DNA from: Bradyrhizobium cenepequi
GTDB taxonomy: Bacteria; Pseudomonadota; Alphaproteobacteria; Rhizobiales; Xanthobacteraceae
Direction of reading: 5' to 3'
NCBI RefSeq assembly: GCF_020329485.1
Contig: NZ_JAGKJI010000002.1
Coordinates: 310,001 to 374,000, forward strand
DNA length: 64,000 nucleotides
Below, in pieces: positions 60,587-64,000 of this stretch (its first letter is position 1; every line of letters starts with the position of its first letter). The notes beneath the pieces were generated by a model that was not told the origin of the DNA, ran no database searches, and was given only the letters and a program-made list of their open reading frames with translations. Both the position numbers and the translations under genes were made by a program.

Positions 60587-62926
60587 CTAGAATCTCGCCC
60601 GTGCCAGCACCCGGATCGTGCGACCTTGGCCTGGCGAGATGTTGTTGTTGCCGTCGGCGGTCGCCCAGTAGCTTGTGTTGAAGATGTTCTCGACATTGAG
60701 TTGCGCGCTCCATGTCTCGTCGATCTTCGCGAACAAGCCCGCATCAAAACGCCAGAAGCTCGGGAGCCGCACCGTGTCGTCTGACGAGGCAAAGGAATCC
60801 GAGAAGTAGATGATGCCGAGGGAAGCAGCCCATCGCTGATCGATCTGATACTTGTTCCACCAGGCAAACTGATTGAAGGGCACGAGCTGAACGCGATTGC
60901 CGGGCACGATCGTTGGCGAGGTTGCACTGGTGATGCGCGCATCGGTATAGGCGTATCCAAAAGTCGTCTGCCAATCGGGCGTCACGTAACCAGTCACGGC
61001 CGTCTCGAAACCGCGGATCTTGTGCGCCCCGCTGGGGAAAAAGAAGCCGGGATTGCTCGGATCGGCAATCGGCACATTCGTACGGTTGAGCTCATATGCG
61101 GCCGCCGTGAACAAAAGCTTCGGCTGGATGTTCCATTTGACCCCGACCTCGGCGTTCTCGAATTTCTGCGGCTCAAGGATCAGCGTTCCCGGAGAGAGGC
61201 TGCTGAACTGGTCGCCGGACGCAGGCAAATAGGAGATGCTGTAGGCGGTGTAGATCGAAAGGTCGTCGATCGGCTTTACGATAATCGCGGCGCGTGGAGA
61301 CACCTTCTCATCGACCCTGCTGCGGTTGGTGAAGGTATTGAAATCGAACGCCGACAGATCGAAGCTGTCGTAGCGGGCGCCGAGGAACAATTGCAGCCAG
61401 CGGTTCACTTCGATCTGGTCCTGCGCATAACCTGAGGCGATATTCAGCCGGTATTTGCTGTTGGCGTCGCTCGGAAGGTGGGTGAACACGACCGGTCCGA
61501 AGTAGGTCGGGTTGAATGGATTGACGACGTCGAAGGCCCTGTTTCCGTTGTTCGGGAAGATGCCGGAATCGCGCCTGGACAGGCCGGTCTGCCGACCGAA
61601 CTCCGTGCCGAAAGCGACCGTGTGAAGAACGGAACCAGTCGCCGTCTTGTAGACGAAATCGGTCTGATTGAACGCGTTCTCGCGCGGCGTATAGTTCTGA
61701 TAGGCGTTGAGCGAGAGCTGGGTGAGATCCGGCGTCACCGCGCCGCCGCCGGGGCCGCCGCCCGTGCCACCAGGATAAACATTGCGATATCCGCGATTGT
61801 AGTCGGCATAGAGGGTGGAATTCTTCACGGTCAGCCCGTTGCCGAAATCATGCTCGATCACGGCCATACCGGTCTGCACCTCGACTTTTGCGCTGTTGTA
61901 GATCGGGCTGCCGAAGAACGTCGTCAGATCGCCATTGGGTGCAAACGGTACGGTGGGATTGAAGCGCGTGGCGCCGCCGGGAAGACCGAGCGACGGGTTA
62001 CCGCGATCCGCGAGGCGGAAATCGTGGTAGAACTCGTAGCTGAGCTTGATCTTTGTATCGTCGGTCGGCTTCAGCGTCACGGTCGGATTGAAGCCGTATC
62101 GCTCAAAGTGACCGTAGTCGCGGAACGTATCGCTGTTCTCGTAGAAGGTGTTCAGCCGTACCGCGACGTTCTCGTTTAAGGCCTGTCCCGCATCAAGCGA
62201 TACGCGCTTGTCGTTGTAGGACCCGGTCTGCATCGTCGCTTCGTAAATTCTCGAGCCGTCCGCTTCCTTCAGCGTCCGGTTCACGAGACCGCCGCCGGCG
62301 CCACGTCCGAAGGTGAGTGCGCTCGGTCCTTTCAGCACCTCGACGCTCTGGGCGTTGTAGAGATCGCGGAAATATTGCACGTCGTCCCGGAAGCCGTTCA
62401 CATAAAAGTTTGCGCTGGAGTCAACACCGCGAATGACAAGCTCGTCGCGATTGCCTTCGCCCTGGTGGATGACGACGCCTGGAACGTAGCGCGTCACATC
62501 GGTCAGGGTCTGGAAGTTCTGGTCCTGGATGTACTCCTTGGTCAGGACGTTGACGGACTGTGGGATGTCGATCAGAGGCGTGTTCGTCTTCGTGGCGACC
62601 GCTGTGCTGTTGGCATAGACGCCGACCGTGCCTGTGCGGGCATCTTGCGTTTGACCAAAAGCGGGCTTTTCGCTCGAGACCGGTTCGTTTCTGCGCGCGA
62701 CCTGTGTTCGCCGCCCACGTCTCGCGTTCGTGGAAGTGCGCGCGGCCGGCGGCGCGGGTCGTCGCCGCCCCTCTGGTGGGTTGATCGTGACCGGAGGCAG
62801 CGAGGCCGCTCCCCCTTGCCCCGATGTCGTCTGCGCCTGTGCATCTGCTTCGCCGATGGACATGCAGAGCGCGAGGTAGCTCGCCGAGGCAAGAAGTCGA
62901 AGACCCGCCCACGATAATTTCATCAT
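60587..62926 (-). CDS. TonB-dependent siderophore receptor
   Basis: A 779-residue outer-membrane receptor. Signal peptide to about residue 30, a Pro/Arg-rich N-terminal linker (50-85), plug domain (TPLIDIPQSVNVLTKEYIQD, VIRGVDSSANFYVNGFRDD, VEVLKGPSALTFGRGAGGG, about 115-245), then a 22-strand barrel ending RTIRVLARARF with the C-terminal Phe. The plug resembles Fiu/FhuE/FpvA-type ferric-siderophore receptors. It imports an iron-siderophore with TonB energy; no siderophore synthesis or ABC import genes are nearby. Two ICE-like boxes upstream suggest iron control. Confidence 0.92.
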   Translation of the reverse strand: MMKLSWAGLRLLASASYLALCMSIGEADAQAQTTSGQGGAASLPPVTINPPEGRRRPAPPAARTSTNARRGRRTQVARRNEPVSSEKPAFGQTQDARTGTVGVYANSTAVATKTNTPLIDIPQSVNVLTKEYIQDQNFQTLTDVTRYVPGVVIHQGEGNRDELVIRGVDSSANFYVNGFRDDVQYFRDLYNAQSVEVLKGPSALTFGRGAGGGLVNRTLKEADGSRIYEATMQTGSYNDKRVSLDAGQALNENVAVRLNTFYENSDTFRDYGHFERYGFNPTVTLKPTDDTKIKLSYEFYHDFRLADRGNPSLGLPGGATRFNPTVPFAPNGDLTTFFGSPIYNSAKVEVQTGMAVIEHDFGNGLTVKNSTLYADYNRGYRNVYPGGTGGGPGGGAVTPDLTQLSLNAYQNYTPRENAFNQTDFVYKTATGSVLHTVAFGTEFGRQTGLSRRDSGIFPNNGNRAFDVVNPFNPTYFGPVVFTHLPSDANSKYRLNIASGYAQDQIEVNRWLQLFLGARYDSFDLSAFDFNTFTNRSRVDEKVSPRAAIIVKPIDDLSIYTAYSISYLPASGDQFSSLSPGTLILEPQKFENAEVGVKWNIQPKLLFTAAAYELNRTNVPIADPSNPGFFFPSGAHKIRGFETAVTGYVTPDWQTTFGYAYTDARITSATSPTIVPGNRVQLVPFNQFAWWNKYQIDQRWAASLGIIYFSDSFASSDDTVRLPSFWRFDAGLFAKIDETWSAQLNVENIFNTSYWATADGNNNISPGQGRTIRVLARARF

Positions 62927-63024
62927 GTTTCTTGTGCCCCAAGAACAGTGTTAGCCGCGGACCCACGTCGCGCGGCGACCAATATCTGGTACACAAGGAG
63001 AGCGGTGCAATTCCACCGTTGAAA

Positions 63025-63041
63025 TTTTGAATTGTTCGAAT
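63025..63041. promoter_or_regulatory. Putative iron control element (Irr/ICE-like box 1)
   Basis: TTTTGAATTGTTCGAAT matches the ICE consensus TTTAGAA-N3-TTCTAAA at 11 of 14 specified positions and keeps the GAA-N3-TTC core. About 100 bases before the receptor start. Confidence 0.45.
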
Positions 63042-63060
63042 TTGCTCTGACGCCAGTATG

Positions 63061-63077
63061 ATTGGAATGATTCTAAG
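63061..63077. promoter_or_regulatory. Putative iron control element (Irr/ICE-like box 2)
   Basis: ATTGGAATGATTCTAAG also matches 11 of 14 specified ICE positions with the GAA-N3-TTC core. Its start is 36 bases from the first box. Confidence 0.5.
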
Positions 63078-63366
63078 CTGACGACTATGCGCTGCGCGCC
63101 ACAAGCGCGGGTGTGCACGTGACCCGATAGGGTCCAAGTTCATTCCGACTGGGCAACCCGCATGATCAGGAGCATCGTGACTTTGCCACCTTCTTTCATT
63201 GACTGAATGGATGGAAGCGTTCGATCGCAACGGCGATCCTCTAAGCATCCAGGAGCATATGACCTAGTTGCCGTGGCCCTGAATACGCGCGCTCCACGTC
63301 ACCGGAATCAACAAGTGCTTGTCTCCTGAGCGGAACGCTCTGAACACGTCAGGCAGGATTGAATCG

Positions 63367-63831
63367 ATGACAGATCTTGAACCCAATGAATTCGTGCTCG
63401 TAGGCGTCGTCATGAAGCGACTGGTTTCTGGCGAACAGACAGAGGGATCATTTTGCCTCTTCGAAAACAGAAGCGATGGGCAGACGAAGACGCCAATCCA
63501 TGTTCATGCGCTTGACGACGAGACGATCTACGTCGTCGAAGGGCAATTGACTGCCGTTGTAGACGGCGAGGCCCGAACGCTCTCGCCAGGCGAGAGCATC
63601 TTTTTGAAGCGCGGCATCCCGCACCAGCTCATGAACCATGGCAATCAGCGCGCTCGCTACATCCTGATAGGCACGCCGAGTGTGTTCGAGCGGTTTCTCG
63701 CCGCCGCGGGCCATGAACTCCGGAAGGGAGAGGTGATCGGGCCGCCGACGCCTGCCGATATCGAGCGACTCGAAGCCGCCGCGCCGAGGTTTGGGATCAC
63801 GCTTCTGCGGGACTGGCCAGCAAGAGAGTAA
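63367..63831 (+). CDS. Cupin domain protein
   Basis: A 154-residue single cupin. Metal ligands are His45, His47 and Glu52 (TPIHVHALDDETIYVVEG) and His86 (KRGIPHQLMNHG). A short N-terminal strand region precedes the barrel, and a helical tail (about 110-150, GPPTPADIERLEAAAPRFG) follows. It resembles quercetinase/ectoine-synthase-like small cupins of uncertain function. The ATG giving MTDLEPNE is preferred to a start 16 codons earlier because the extra residues are not cupin-like. It is divergent from the TonB receptor, so iron control could reach it too. Confidence 0.8.
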   Translation: MTDLEPNEFVLVGVVMKRLVSGEQTEGSFCLFENRSDGQTKTPIHVHALDDETIYVVEGQLTAVVDGEARTLSPGESIFLKRGIPHQLMNHGNQRARYILIGTPSVFERFLAAAGHELRKGEVIGPPTPADIERLEAAAPRFGITLLRDWPARE

Positions 63832-63877
63832 GTGGCTCGGTGATCGCGGCTTGGAATTAGCCGCTGTCACACACGCC

Positions 63878-64000
63878 CTAGCCAGCCAAAAATTTTGCCG
63901 CGGCGCTCGGGCGCAGGAAGAAGCGGCCGTGGGAGGAGGCGGCGAGCGACATGATTGCGCGGCACATCATGTCGGGCCTGCCGCGCGCAGCTTCGCGCAC
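63878..64000 (-). CDS. Unidentified gene, C-terminal 40 codons only
   Basis: An open minus-strand frame enters from the right edge and stops at TAG (63878-63880). The visible end contains ARGRPDMMCRAIMSLAASSH and RFFLRPSAAAKFLAG. No family can be assigned from this fragment. Codon use is G/C-rich at third positions like its neighbours, which is the main support for coding. Confidence 0.5.
   Translation of the reverse strand: MREAARGRPDMMCRAIMSLAASSHGRFFLRPSAAAKFLAG

Larger units (their letters stand above)
62927..63366. other. 440-base intergenic stretch with iron-box candidates
   Basis: Divergent region between the TonB receptor and a cupin gene. It contains two ICE-like palindromes; nothing else was recognised in the part next to the cupin gene. 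Confidence 0.55.

Noticed and set aside
1..64000. tRNA, rRNA, IS elements and phage genes
   Set aside because: No cloverleaf with a GGTTCGA-type T-arm, no rRNA sequence and no transposase, integrase or phage structural protein was recognised.

Overview
The window is high-GC alphaproteobacterial DNA that looks like Bradyrhizobium (Nitrobacteraceae). The signs are the density of Liv-type (branched-chain/aromatic) transporters and periplasmic binding proteins, CoA-linked aromatic catabolism, an R. sphaeroides-type phospholipid N-methyltransferase, candidate Irr-type iron boxes, and many short palindromic intergenic repeats. Species assignment is inference; no rRNA or tRNA gene was seen.

Layout. 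1-10.1 kb: an aromatic-acid catabolic locus. It holds the 3' end of a monooxygenase/Old-Yellow-Enzyme fusion of the 2-aminobenzoyl-CoA (or salicylyl-CoA) type, an SDR, a crotonase, a RidA-family protein, a PhzS-like flavin monooxygenase, a cupin plus periplasmic binding protein on the other strand, and a MarR regulator, a formamidase-like hydrolase and a benzoate/2-aminobenzoate-CoA ligase. Three copies of a 19-nt MarR-type site tie it together. 10.3-17.7 kb: a SulP transporter, a TetR regulator and an RND efflux pair around a likely TetR operator. 18-22.5 kb: an SDR divergent from a fused indolepyruvate:ferredoxin oxidoreductase. 22.6-36.7 kb: mostly single genes: a secreted protein, PhoD with a Pho-box-like site, a MocR-fold aminotransferase, a Kef-type antiporter, RibBX, glutaryl-CoA dehydrogenase, an MBL hydrolase, an orphan binding protein, a DUF4403 protein and an L,D-transpeptidase. 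24.9-26.0 kb is a gene-free mosaic of palindromic repeats with a long RNA-like hairpin.

36.9-41.5 kb and 53.0-58.0 kb are two complete five-gene Liv-type ABC operons (binding protein, two permeases, two ATPases). Both have a stem-loop between the binding-protein gene and livH. The second has Arg in place of the Walker A Lys in its LivF. Between them lie a low-GC membrane acyltransferase (41.6-42.8 kb) and a membrane-lipid-flavoured cluster (43.5-50 kb): a GT4 glycosyltransferase, a phospholipid N-methyltransferase, an Mpo1-like membrane protein, a class III aminotransferase whose start codon overlaps that of a divergent phosphatidylserine decarboxylase, and a Nudix hydrolase. A FecR-domain protein follows.

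58-64 kb: an EmrE-type SMR pump with a possible leader switch, small secreted and stress-type membrane proteins, a papain-fold-like secreted protein, a TonB-dependent siderophore receptor with two ICE-like boxes upstream, a cupin, and the end of an unidentified gene.

The most distinctive observations are the anthranilate-type locus with its repeated operator, the divergent aminotransferase/PSD pair inside a possible lipid-modification cluster, the structured hairpin element, the LivF Walker A substitution and the SMR leader. Everything here was read by eye; no database search was run.
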